Part shown: positions 1 to 8,533 of the stretch, in pieces
How positions within the stretch are numbered: the first letter of the stretch is position 1
How the letters are laid out: every line of letters begins with the position of its first letter
Source of the DNA: JAEZHK01 sp964575255
Lineage (GTDB): Bacteria; Bacillota; Clostridia; Christensenellales; Aristaeellaceae
DNA: 64,000 nucleotides
Direction: 5' to 3'
Assembly: GCA_964575255.1 (NCBI GenBank)
Contig: CAZNPZ010000002.1
Coordinates: 70,031 to 134,030 of the forward strand
The notes under the pieces: model-generated
What the model was told of the DNA's origin: nothing
Seen by the model: only the letters and a program-made list of their open reading frames with translations
Databases searched by the model: none
Position numbers and translations under genes: made by a program

Positions 1-1
1 C

Positions 2-1516
2 GACATCAATATCCCCAAGAATAAACTCGGCGTTGCCGACGAGCAGACACAAAAGCTTGCGGCCTCCAAAGACGCCGTCACATTCCCTCAGTATGAAGAA
101 AAATTATCGGACAATCAGCTGAAGCCAGGCGGCAGCGGCACCTATGTGAAAAAAGCGCAGACGCGTCTGAAGGCGCTGGGCTTCTATACCGGAAAGATCG
201 ACAGCCGGTACCGCGCGACGACCACCAAGGCCGTGCAAGATTTCCAGACCGCAAACGGCCTGTCGTCTACCGGCATCGCGAACAGCGCGACGCGCGAAGT
301 TTTGTACAACTCCGATTCAGTCATTACCCGCGCGATGTACGACGCGATGAATTTCATCACGCCGCTCGGCGCCGGTTCGAAGGGCGAGCAGGTGAGGCAG
401 CTACAGCAGCGCCTGTTCGATCTGGGTTATTATTGGGGCGACATCAACGGCAATTACGACGCGCAGACCAAATACTCCGTGAAATTCTTTCAGGAGGCCA
501 ACGGCTTTTCCGCCAACGGCAGCGCCAGCCGCCCGGTTCGCGAAAAGGCCAACAATACGGACTCCGCGGTCAAGTGGACGGATTATACAAAGAATATGAC
601 CATGATTCAGTTGACCGCCGGCTGCAAATCGGGCGTCCGGGTCGCGCTCCTTCAGTTGCAGTTGAAGAACCTGGGGTATTACAAGGGCGTGATCACCGGC
701 GTGTTCACAGGCACCACCACGACCGCCGTGCGCACTTTCCAGATCTTCAACGACTTGGACAGCAAGTATGTTACGGGAAAGGCGAACACCACGACCCGCA
801 CGAAGCTTTTAGATGCAAAGGCGATTAGATATGAGGCGGTGTACGGCAGCGACACGCTGAGAATTGGCTCCACTGACACTGAAGCCATCAAGGATCTGCA
901 GACGCGGCTTAATAAACTGGGCTACTACAACGGAGATGTTGATGGAGTTTACGACAGCGGCGTTGCCTCCGCAGTCAAGTTATTCCAGCGGTACAACGAC
1001 GGTCTCTATCCAACCGGAATCGCCTATACGAATACGCTGGCGGCGATCAAAGATCCTTCAGCAAAATCGTATACCAATGCGCACATAGAGAAATTCATTG
1101 AGATTGCCAAGGATCATCTGGGCGATAAATACGTGCGTGGGAAACAAGGCCCCAGTCAGTTTGACTGCAGTGGTTTCACCTCGTACTGCCTGAAACAGGT
1201 GGGCATCAACGTTACTTCCGGCGTATATTATCAGGCGCGGACGAAATTTGGAAAGAAAATTACAATCACTGACAACAAGAATTACAAAGAACTCAAGCGC
1301 GGCGATGTACTGTTTTTCTATACACCAAGAGACGATACAGGAAAACCAGATACAAGGCCTGGTCATGTACCCGGTCACGCGGCGATTTATCTGGGTAATA
1401 ATCAATTTATTCATGCATCATCGGGGGTAGGGAAAGTCACTATTTCCAGTTTTAAAACGTATAATGAAAGAAATTACGGACCCTGGTTCCTTTGGGCGAT
1501 TCGAGTGTGGGAGTAG
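2..1516 (+). CDS. NlpC/P60 cell-wall hydrolase with four peptidoglycan-binding repeats (5' truncated)
   Basis: The reading frame is open to the left edge of the window, so the N-terminus (probably with a signal peptide) is missing; the GTG at 146 is internal. The visible 504 residues hold four PG_binding_1-type repeats, each with a Q-x-x-L-x-x-L-G-[FY]-Y-x-G core, beginning near bases 146, 386, 629 and 854. A C-terminal NlpC/P60 domain follows from about base 1080. It carries the catalytic cysteine in FDCSGFTSYC and the histidine in GHAAIYLG. Family members are secreted gamma-D-glutamyl-diamino-acid endopeptidases that cut peptide stems of peptidoglycan, and the repeats anchor them to the wall. 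In spore formers such proteins often act in the cortex or at germination; that role here is inference. Confidence 0.9.
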   Translation, partial: DINIPKNKLGVADEQTQKLAASKDAVTFPQYEEKLSDNQLKPGGSGTYVKKAQTRLKALGFYTGKIDSRYRATTTKAVQDFQTANGLSSTGIANSATREVLYNSDSVITRAMYDAMNFITPLGAGSKGEQVRQLQQRLFDLGYYWGDINGNYDAQTKYSVKFFQEANGFSANGSASRPVREKANNTDSAVKWTDYTKNMTMIQLTAGCKSGVRVALLQLQLKNLGYYKGVITGVFTGTTTTAVRTFQIFNDLDSKYVTGKANTTTRTKLLDAKAIRYEAVYGSDTLRIGSTDTEAIKDLQTRLNKLGYYNGDVDGVYDSGVASAVKLFQRYNDGLYPTGIAYTNTLAAIKDPSAKSYTNAHIEKFIEIAKDHLGDKYVRGKQGPSQFDCSGFTSYCLKQVGINVTSGVYYQARTKFGKKITITDNKNYKELKRGDVLFFYTPRDDTGKPDTRPGHVPGHAAIYLGNNQFIHASSGVGKVTISSFKTYNERNYGPWFLWAIRVWE

Positions 1517-1522
1517 AACGCG

Positions 1523-2350
1523 ATGGATGATTATCGGGCGGCGCGAGGGGACTCGGGCCGCTCTTTTTCAATGGAGCCCGGCGAGCGGCTGGACGACCTG
1601 AATCGGAACGGACTCATGATCCTGCAGAAGGAGAAGGGGTTCCGATTTGGCACCGATTCGGTGCTGCTCGCGGATTTCGCCGCGCCGAGACCCGGCGATA
1701 AGGTGGCCGACCTCGGCGCGGGCGGCGGCATCCTGTCCATTTTGATGGCGGACGCGCAGCCGGGCGCGTCGTTTGACGCGGTCGAGTGGCAGGGAGAACT
1801 GTGCGACATGGCGCGGCGCAGCGTATCGGGCAACGGCCTTTCGGACAAGATTGCCATCCGTCACATGGACGTCCGGCACGCGCCGCGGATGCTGGGGCAT
1901 TCCGGGCACTCGCTGGTCGTCGTAAACCCGCCCTACAACCCGGCGGGCACCGCGCCGAAAAGCCCCGATCCTATGCAACACCTCGCGCGGCACGAGGGCG
2001 AGAGCACGCTGGAAGGTTTCATCGACTGCGCGGCCAGGCTCCTCAAAAACGGCGGCCGGGCGGCGTTCGTGTACCCCGCGCCCCGCGCGTTCGACTTGAT
2101 GTGCCTGCTCCGAGAAAAGCGCCTCGAACCCAAGCGCGTCCGGCTGATCCTGGACAGGCCCGGCGCGAATCCGAAGCTGATCCTGATGGACGCGGTCAAG
2201 GGCGCGGGGTCGATGCTGCACTGGATGACACCGCTCGTCCTTCGGGATGAGTCCGGCGCGCCGACCGCCGAATACCGTCGAATTTATCATATGCCGCTTG
2301 ACGAATCCAAAAGTTGGCCCCATAATACTATGGGAGCTGAATGTCAATGA
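1523..2350 (+). CDS. trmN6: tRNA1(Val) (adenine37-N6)-methyltransferase-like protein
   Basis: A 275-residue class I SAM-dependent methyltransferase. The SAM-binding loop is seen in VADLGAGGGILSILMA and the N6-adenine methylase signature NPPYNP lies near residue 137. Together with RFGTDSVLLADFA near residue 45, this matches the YfiC/TrmN6 family, which methylates A37 of a tRNA. The start ATG is served by GGGAG at 1509-1513, which overlaps the stop of the previous gene. An internal ATG at residue 19 (MEPGERLDDL) is an alternative start that would fit the family length about as well. The gene runs directly into the DUF512 gene with overlapping stop and start codons, so the two are probably cotranscribed. 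The exact target nucleotide cannot be read from sequence. Confidence 0.85.
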   Translation: MDDYRAARGDSGRSFSMEPGERLDDLNRNGLMILQKEKGFRFGTDSVLLADFAAPRPGDKVADLGAGGGILSILMADAQPGASFDAVEWQGELCDMARRSVSGNGLSDKIAIRHMDVRHAPRMLGHSGHSLVVVNPPYNPAGTAPKSPDPMQHLARHEGESTLEGFIDCAARLLKNGGRAAFVYPAPRAFDLMCLLREKRLEPKRVRLILDRPGANPKLILMDAVKGAGSMLHWMTPLVLRDESGAPTAEYRRIYHMPLDESKSWPHNTMGAECQ

Positions 2351-3639
2351 ATCACCGGATCCAATCGGTCGAGCCGGGGAGTTACGCAGCGCGGCTGGGC
2401 CTTCGAGCCGGGGACAAGCTGGTTACGATCAACGGCCAGCGCGTGATCGACTTCGTGGATTATCAGGCGCTGTGCTGTTCGAAGTCGCTCAGGCTGACCA
2501 TCGAGCGGGACGGGCATGAAACGGAGTACCGCCTCGACAAGGACGAGTACGAGCCGCTGGGGCTTGACTTTTCCGGCCATCTGCTCAGCGGCACGCGCAA
2601 CTGCCTGAACCGCTGCGCGTTCTGTTTTGTCGATCAACTGCCCCGCGGCGTGCGGGGAACACTGAAAGTCAAGGACGACGACTGGCGGCTTTCGCTTTTG
2701 ATGGGCAATTTCGTGACGCTGACCAACGTCGGGGATCGCGAACTGGATCGGATCATCGCACGGCGCGCGTCGCCCATGTACATCTCGGTACACGCGACCG
2801 ACCCGGGTTTGCGCGCCCGTTTGATGGGCACGGACCGCGCGGCGGGGATCATGCGCCAGCTGGAAAAGCTGAAAGCGGGCGGCATCCGGTTTCACACGCA
2901 GGCGGTGATCTGCCCCGGCTTCAACGACGGGGACGCGCTGGAGCAAACCATCCGCGAGCTTTCCGAAATGCACCCGGCGGCGCTTTCGCTGGCGCTGGTG
3001 CCGGTGGGGCTGACCGACCACCGGGACGGCCTGACGGCGCTCACGCCCTTCGACAGGGACGGCGCGAAGCGCCTTCTTGATCACGCGGACGCGTGGCGGG
3101 CGCGGCTGAAAAATGAAATCGGCACAGGCTTTGTGCAGGCGGCGGACGAGTTCTACATTCTGGCCGGGCGGGCGTTCCCGGATGAGGAAGCATACGAGGG
3201 GTATCCGCAGATCGAAAACGGCGTGGGCATGTGCCGTCTTCTGGAGCGGGAATTTGACGAGGCATACCAAACGGACGATCTGAAAGCGAACCCGGCGCGG
3301 TATGCCGTGGCCTGCGGCGTTTCGGTCGCGCCTTTTCTGGAAAAACTGATCCGGGATCATCCGCTCGCGGGCGTCGAGGTTCAGGTGGTTCCTGTTTCAA
3401 ACGGCTTCTTTGGATCGACGGTGACGGTCTCCGGCCTTCTGACCGGGGGCGACCTGATCCGAGGGCTGGCAGGCATCCGGGCGGATCGGGTGCTGATCAC
3501 CGAGTGCATGCTGCGCGAAGGCGAAGACGTGTTCCTGGACGGCATGACGCTAAACGAAGTAAAACGCGCGCTGGGCGTCGACATTCTGCCGGTGGGCAGG
3601 CGGGGCGAACAGCTTCTGAACGCGCTGAAGGGCGCCTGA
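2341..3639 (+). CDS. DUF512 radical-SAM protein with N-terminal PDZ domain
   Basis: A 432-residue protein. Residues 1-60 form a PDZ-like domain (PGSYAARLGLRAGDKLVTING). A radical-SAM cluster motif CxxxCxxC follows in NCLNRCAFCFVDQLP near residue 88, and the DUF512 C-terminal region completes the chain. In Clostridia this family almost always sits directly upstream of der, as it does here (24-base gap). Its substrate is unknown; the motif shows that it should bind a [4Fe-4S] cluster and SAM. Two starts are possible. The ATG at 2341 lies 4 bases after GGGAG (2332-2336). The ATG at 2347 has a 10-base spacing and forms an ATGA overlap with the trmN6 stop. I cannot choose firmly between them. Confidence 0.9.
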   Translation: MSMNHRIQSVEPGSYAARLGLRAGDKLVTINGQRVIDFVDYQALCCSKSLRLTIERDGHETEYRLDKDEYEPLGLDFSGHLLSGTRNCLNRCAFCFVDQLPRGVRGTLKVKDDDWRLSLLMGNFVTLTNVGDRELDRIIARRASPMYISVHATDPGLRARLMGTDRAAGIMRQLEKLKAGGIRFHTQAVICPGFNDGDALEQTIRELSEMHPAALSLALVPVGLTDHRDGLTALTPFDRDGAKRLLDHADAWRARLKNEIGTGFVQAADEFYILAGRAFPDEEAYEGYPQIENGVGMCRLLEREFDEAYQTDDLKANPARYAVACGVSVAPFLEKLIRDHPLAGVEVQVVPVSNGFFGSTVTVSGLLTGGDLIRGLAGIRADRVLITECMLREGEDVFLDGMTLNEVKRALGVDILPVGRRGEQLLNALKGA

Positions 3640-3663
3640 CCGTAGATCAGGCGGGGAGGAATC

Positions 3664-4989
3664 ATGGCAAGACCGCTGGTGGCCATCGTAGGCCGACCCA
3701 ACGTGGGCAAGTCCACGTTCTTCAATAAAATCGCGGGGCGGCGCATCGCCATCGTCGAGGACACGCCGGGCGTGACCCGCGACCGCGTGTACGCGGACTG
3801 CGAATGGCAGGGCCGAAAATTCACCTTGATCGATACCGGGGGCATCGACCCCAACTCCACCGATCCGCTGCTTCGGCAGATGCGGGATCAGGCGGAGATC
3901 GCGATTGAGACCGCCGACGCAATCCTGTTCTTCGTGGATGGTCGGCAGGGAATGACGCCGGACGACGAGACCGTGGCCGATATGCTCCGAAAGAGCAAAA
4001 AGCCGATCCTTCTGGTCGTCAACAAGATCGATTCCGTCTCGCAGTCGACAAGCGCCTATGAGTTCTACGCGCTGGGGCTGGGCGACCCGATCGCGGTGTC
4101 CTCGGTCAACATGATGAACTTCGGGGATCTTCTGGAAGAGATGATGAAACTGCTGCCTTCCGATGAGGGCGAGCGGGACGAGGACGAGCCGGTTCATGTG
4201 GCGGTGGTCGGAAAGCCAAACGTAGGCAAGTCTTCGCTGGTGAACCGGCTGCTCGGCGAAAATCGGGTGATGGTGTCCGACATCGCGGGCACGACCCGCG
4301 ACGCGATCGACACCCGTTTTACCGACAACGGCGAGGAATTCGTCCTGATCGACACCGCGGGCATCCGGCGGAAGCGCGCGATCGAGTACCAGTCACTGGA
4401 GCGGTTCAGCGTGGTGCGAGCGCTGGCGGCCATCGACCGGGCGGACGTCGTTTTGATGCTGATCGACGCCGCCGACGGCGTCACCGAGCAGGACACCAAG
4501 ATCGCCGGGTACATCGACGAGCAGGGCAAGCCCGCGATCGTGCTGGTCAACAAGTGGGACGCGGTCGAGAAGGAAACCGGCACGCTGGAGAACCTGACCA
4601 GACAGATCCGCGAACAGTTAAAATTCATGGACTACGCGCGCATCCTGTTCATCTCGGCGAAGACCGGCCAGCGGACCGACCGCATCATGCCGATGGTGCG
4701 CGAGGTGTACGCGCAGGCGTCCCGCCGGATCACCACCGGCGTCCTCAACGACGTGCTGGCCGACGCGCAGACCGCGCTGCCACCGCCGACGATGTCGGGG
4801 CGGAGACTGCGCATTTACTACGGCACGCAGCAGAGCGTATGTCCGCCGACCTTCGTTTTCTTCGTCAATGACAAGACGCTGATGCACTATTCCTACGAGC
4901 GGTACTTAATGAACCAGTTCCGGAAGGCGTTCGGGTTTGACGGCACGCCGATTCGGTTTGTACTGCGCGAAAAGCAGAAAGAGGACTAA
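3664..4989 (+). CDS. der: Ribosome biogenesis GTPase Der (EngA)
   Basis: A 441-residue protein with two tandem GTPase domains, which is diagnostic of Der. The P-loops are GRPNVGKST near residue 9 and GKPNVGKSS near residue 182. Both domains have DTxG switch motifs (LIDTGGIDP and LIDTAGIRR) and N-K-x-D specificity motifs (VNKID and VNKWD). A C-terminal KH-like domain ends the protein. Der acts in the cytoplasm in late assembly of the 50S ribosomal subunit and is essential in most bacteria. GGGGAGG stands at the right distance from the ATG. The gene is 3 bases from plsY, an arrangement often seen in Firmicutes. Confidence 0.97.
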   Translation: MARPLVAIVGRPNVGKSTFFNKIAGRRIAIVEDTPGVTRDRVYADCEWQGRKFTLIDTGGIDPNSTDPLLRQMRDQAEIAIETADAILFFVDGRQGMTPDDETVADMLRKSKKPILLVVNKIDSVSQSTSAYEFYALGLGDPIAVSSVNMMNFGDLLEEMMKLLPSDEGERDEDEPVHVAVVGKPNVGKSSLVNRLLGENRVMVSDIAGTTRDAIDTRFTDNGEEFVLIDTAGIRRKRAIEYQSLERFSVVRALAAIDRADVVLMLIDAADGVTEQDTKIAGYIDEQGKPAIVLVNKWDAVEKETGTLENLTRQIREQLKFMDYARILFISAKTGQRTDRIMPMVREVYAQASRRITTGVLNDVLADAQTALPPPTMSGRRLRIYYGTQQSVCPPTFVFFVNDKTLMHYSYERYLMNQFRKAFGFDGTPIRFVLREKQKED

Positions 4990-4992
4990 CCG

Positions 4993-5628
4993 ATGCCAAC
5001 TGCGCTAACCTGGATTCTCGTGATCGCCGCGGGCTATCTGTTCGGCAGCTTTTCGTCCGGGATTACCTCAGGCCTGATGTTCGGAAAGCTCGACATTCGT
5101 AAATACGGCAGCAAGTCCACCGGCGCGACCAACGTGCTTCGGACGCTTGGCTGGCTTCCGAGCGTTCTGACGCTTCTGGGCGACGCCGTAAAGGGTCTCC
5201 TCGCTGCGCTCCTTGGAAAGTGGCTCTTGGGTGATCTCGGCGCGTATGCTGGCGGCATCGCCGCGATCATCGGCCACAACTGGCCGGTCTTCTATGGCTT
5301 CAAGGGCGGAAAGGGCATCGCGACTTCGTTTGGCGTGATCCTGATCGTCGAACCCTGGTTCGGGCTCGCGGTACTGGTCTGTCAGTTCGTCGTACTTGGG
5401 CTGACGAAATACATGTCGGTGGCGTCTGCGGCTTCGGCGGTGCTGTTCTCGGTGCTGGCGCTTGTATTCCGATTTGGCAACTGGCCGGAGATCGGCTTCG
5501 CGCTGATCCTGACGGCGCTCGCGCTTTACACCCACCGGAAGAACTTTGATCGGCTCCGGCGCGGCGAAGAAAACCGAATCCATTTTTCCGGTATCCGGAA
5601 GGTAAAGAAGCCCGATTCCAAACCTTAG
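4993..5628 (+). CDS. plsY: Acyl-phosphate:glycerol-3-phosphate acyltransferase PlsY
   Basis: A 211-residue integral membrane protein with several hydrophobic helices, the usual PlsY size. The three signature regions are visible: GSFSSGITSGLMFGKLDIRK near residue 16, GHNWPVFYGFKGGKGIATSFG near residue 95 and a later transmembrane block. PlsY transfers the acyl chain of acyl-phosphate to the sn-1 position of glycerol-3-phosphate, the first step of phosphatidic acid synthesis in Gram-positive bacteria. It lies 3 bases after der and is probably in the same transcript. The C-terminal tail (about 25 residues) is charged and probably cytoplasmic. Confidence 0.96.
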   Translation: MPTALTWILVIAAGYLFGSFSSGITSGLMFGKLDIRKYGSKSTGATNVLRTLGWLPSVLTLLGDAVKGLLAALLGKWLLGDLGAYAGGIAAIIGHNWPVFYGFKGGKGIATSFGVILIVEPWFGLAVLVCQFVVLGLTKYMSVASAASAVLFSVLALVFRFGNWPEIGFALILTALALYTHRKNFDRLRRGEENRIHFSGIRKVKKPDSKP

Positions 5629-5664
5629 TAAATCACTGCGCGTCAGCGCAAGGAGGAGGCCTTC

Positions 5665-7185
5665 ATGAGAAAGAAATATTTGGTGGGTCTTGACATCGGA
5701 ACATCCGGCGCGAAGTGCATCATCGTCGACGAGACGGGCGCGGTCGTCGCCTCATCCACGCAGGAGTACCCACTTTCCACACCCAAGCCGAACTGGGCGG
5801 AGCAGAACCCCGCCGACTGGTGGAATGGCGTCGTGCGCGGTTGCCGCGAGATCATGAGAAAGTTCCAGGGTGATGTGGCGGACATCGCGGGCGTCAGCTT
5901 CTCCGGGCAGATGCACGGGCTGGTGGCGCTGGACAAGGCGGGAAGCGTCATCCGGCCTTCGATCCTTTGGTGCGATCAGCGCACCCAGCCCCAGTGCGAC
6001 TGGATCATCGAAAAGGCGGGCGGGCTGAATGGCCTCCTGAAACTCACCAACAACAACATGCTGCCCGGCTACACCGGCGGCAAAATCGTCTGGCTGCGCG
6101 ACGAGGAGCCGGAAAACTTCGAGAAGATGGACAAGTTTGTCTGCCCGAAGGACTACATCCGCTACCTTTTGACGGGCGAGCTGGCCACCGAGGTCTCGGA
6201 CGGTTCCGGCACGGGCTTCTTTGACACCAAAAACCGCAGGTGGTCGGACGCGCTGATCGAGAAGTGCGGCCTTGACCGCGCGATCTTCCCGACCGCGCTC
6301 GAATCCACCGACCTGGCGGGCGCGGTGACGCGCGAGGCCGCCGAACTGACCGGGCTTCCGGAGGGCATCCCGGTGTTCGCGGGCGGCGGCGACGCGGTCA
6401 TCCAGACCACCGGCGCGGGGCTTGTCAAACCCGGCATCCTGGGCGTGGTCGTCGGCACCGCCGGAAACGTCGCGATGGGCCTTGAGGGTTATAACGACAA
6501 CCCGGAAGGCAAGCTGCAGATGTTCTGCAACAACGCGCCGCACCTGTGGCACGCGCTCGGCTGCACACTGGCGGCGGGTGGTTCGCTGCGCTGGTACCGC
6601 GATGCGCTGGGTGAGGACGCCGTGCGCACGGCGAAAGAACTGGGCCGTCACACCTACGCCTACATGGAGGACGCGGCGATTCGGGATTCCCGTCCCGGCT
6701 CCAACGGCGTCGTGTTCCTGCCCTATCTCGCGGGCGAGCGCTGCCCGTATTCCGATCCGAACGCCCGCGGCGTGTTCTACGGGCTGTCCCTCGCCACCAA
6801 CCGCGGCGACATCACCCGCTCGGTCATGGAGGGTGTCTCCTTCTCGCTCAAGCAGGTGATTGACCTGATCGCCGGGATCGCCAAGACCGAGAAGGTGTAC
6901 GCATCGGGCGGCGGATCGGCCTCCCCGCTGTGGCGGCAGATGATGGCCGACATCTTCGATCTCCCGGTCTACACGATGAGCGCGGCCAGCGAGGGCGGCG
7001 CCTACGGCGCGATGATGGTCGCGGGCGTCGGCGCGGGCGTGTGGGGGAGCCTGGACGAGGCGATCTCGGTTTTGAAGGTCGAGACCGAGACGCTGCCCGA
7101 CCCGGCCACCAAGGCGGCCTATCAGGATGCGTTCGGCGTCTATTCGGCGCTCTATCACGCGCTGAAGCCCGTCTACGACATGTAA
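5665..7185 (+). CDS. xylB: Xylulokinase (FGGY carbohydrate kinase)
   Basis: A 506-residue FGGY-family kinase. The N-terminal ATP-binding motif is GLDIGTSGAK. SGQMHGLVALD near residue 76 is characteristic of xylulokinases, and the catalytic aspartate lies in FAGGGDAVIQTTGAG near residue 239. XylB phosphorylates D-xylulose to xylulose-5-phosphate for the pentose phosphate pathway. A strong AAGGAGGAGG site precedes the ATG. The next gene encodes L-rhamnose isomerase, not xylose isomerase, which is unusual. The kinase could therefore act on a ketose made by that isomerase, for example L-xylulose from L-lyxose; that is inference. Confidence 0.9.
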   Translation: MRKKYLVGLDIGTSGAKCIIVDETGAVVASSTQEYPLSTPKPNWAEQNPADWWNGVVRGCREIMRKFQGDVADIAGVSFSGQMHGLVALDKAGSVIRPSILWCDQRTQPQCDWIIEKAGGLNGLLKLTNNNMLPGYTGGKIVWLRDEEPENFEKMDKFVCPKDYIRYLLTGELATEVSDGSGTGFFDTKNRRWSDALIEKCGLDRAIFPTALESTDLAGAVTREAAELTGLPEGIPVFAGGGDAVIQTTGAGLVKPGILGVVVGTAGNVAMGLEGYNDNPEGKLQMFCNNAPHLWHALGCTLAAGGSLRWYRDALGEDAVRTAKELGRHTYAYMEDAAIRDSRPGSNGVVFLPYLAGERCPYSDPNARGVFYGLSLATNRGDITRSVMEGVSFSLKQVIDLIAGIAKTEKVYASGGGSASPLWRQMMADIFDLPVYTMSAASEGGAYGAMMVAGVGAGVWGSLDEAISVLKVETETLPDPATKAAYQDAFGVYSALYHALKPVYDM

Positions 7186-7204
7186 ATATTTCGGAGGGTT
7201 CGAT

Positions 7205-8470
7205 ATGTCTGATAAACTTACATCTCTGGGGTTTGAGTACGCGAGCCGGGTCTACAAGGATCACGGCGTGGACGTGGAAAAGGCGATGCGCGAATGCGCG
7301 GCAGTCCCGGTTTCGATGCACTGCTGGCAAGGCGACGACGTGATCGGATGCGAGAGCGCGTCCGGCGGCGCGTCCGGCGGCATCGCGACCACCGGCAACT
7401 ATCCCGGCCGCGCGACCGGAGGTGACGCACTCCGCGCCGACCTCGACCAGTCGCTGAAGCTGATTCCGGGTACGAAGAAGTTGAACCTGCACGCCAGCTA
7501 CGCCGAGAAGGGCGGACGGGCGATCGACCGGGACGCATACACGATCGATCTGTTTCAAAACTGGCTGGACTGGGCGAAGGCGAAGGGTCTCGGCCTCGAC
7601 TTTAACCCGACCTACTTCTCCCACCCCAAGGCGGAGAGCGGCTTCACGCTGTCGAGCGCAGACAAATCGGTGCGCGATTTCTGGATTGAGCACGGCAAAC
7701 GCTGCCGCGATATCGCGGAGGGCTTCGGGAAGGCGCTGGGAAAGCCGTCGGTCGTCAACTTCTGGATGCCGGACGGCTACAAGGATGTGCCCGCCGACAC
7801 CGCCGCGCCGCGCGCGCGGATGCTGGAATCGCTGGACGCGATCTTCGCCTCCGGCAAGATGGACCCGGCGCTGGAAGAGGACGCGGTGGAATCCAAACTC
7901 TTCGGCCTGGGCGTCGAGAGCTATACCGTGGGCTCCCACGAATTCATGCTGTCCTATGCGCTGACGCGCGGCTTGCTGTACACGCTGGATGCGGGCCACT
8001 TCCACCCGACGGAGGTCATCTCCGCCAAGATCAGCGCGATCCTGCAGTTCATGCCAAGCCTGCTCCTGCACGTGTCGCGCGGCATCCGCTGGGACAGCGA
8101 CCATGTGATCACGCTGGACGACGAGCTGCAGAACATCATGAACGAGATCGTGCTGAACGGCTATACAAGCCGCGTGCGCATCGCGCTGGACTACTTCGAC
8201 GCGTCGATCAACCGCGTCGCCGCGTGGGTCATCGGCATGCGGAACGCGCAGAAGGCGCTCTTGCGCGCGTTCCTGACGCCACGCGCGAAGGCCGTCGAGG
8301 CCGAGACGGCGGGGGACTACACGGCGCGGCTGGCGCTTCTCGAAGAGAACAAGACGCTTCCGTTTTCCGCCATCTGGGACGCGTACTGCGAAGCCCAGAA
8401 CGTGCCGGTCGGCTCCGCGTGGCTGGACGCGGTCAAAAAGTACGAGGCGGACGTACAGTTCAAGCGGTAA
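7205..8470 (+). CDS. rhaA: L-rhamnose isomerase
   Basis: A 421-residue protein, close to the roughly 420-residue E. coli RhaA and aligned along its full length. Recognisable regions are VPVSMHCWQGDDVIGCE, NFWMPDGYKD, ESKLFGLGVESYTVGSHEF and SRGIRWDSDHVI; their Asp/His/Glu residues make up the two-metal site. RhaA interconverts L-rhamnose and L-rhamnulose and is known to accept several aldose/ketose pairs such as L-lyxose/L-xylulose and D-allose/D-psicose. CGGAGGG precedes the ATG. It lies 19 bases after xylB and is followed by a strong terminator, so the two form a closed bicistron. No rhaB, rhaD, mutarotase, transporter or regulator is nearby. Confidence 0.93.
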   Translation: MSDKLTSLGFEYASRVYKDHGVDVEKAMRECAAVPVSMHCWQGDDVIGCESASGGASGGIATTGNYPGRATGGDALRADLDQSLKLIPGTKKLNLHASYAEKGGRAIDRDAYTIDLFQNWLDWAKAKGLGLDFNPTYFSHPKAESGFTLSSADKSVRDFWIEHGKRCRDIAEGFGKALGKPSVVNFWMPDGYKDVPADTAAPRARMLESLDAIFASGKMDPALEEDAVESKLFGLGVESYTVGSHEFMLSYALTRGLLYTLDAGHFHPTEVISAKISAILQFMPSLLLHVSRGIRWDSDHVITLDDELQNIMNEIVLNGYTSRVRIALDYFDASINRVAAWVIGMRNAQKALLRAFLTPRAKAVEAETAGDYTARLALLEENKTLPFSAIWDAYCEAQNVPVGSAWLDAVKKYEADVQFKR

Positions 8471-8488
8471 CTTTTCTGAACACCTGCG

Positions 8489-8523
8489 CTCGGGGCGGGG
8501 CAGTACGCCCCGCCCCGAGTTTT
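8489..8523 (+). terminator. Rho-independent terminator after xylB-rhaA
   Basis: A perfect 12-bp GC stem (8489-8500 with 8508-8519) with a 7-base loop, followed by TTTT. It ends just before the ribosome site of rarA. Confidence 0.9.
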
Positions 8524-8533
8524 GGAGGGGAAC

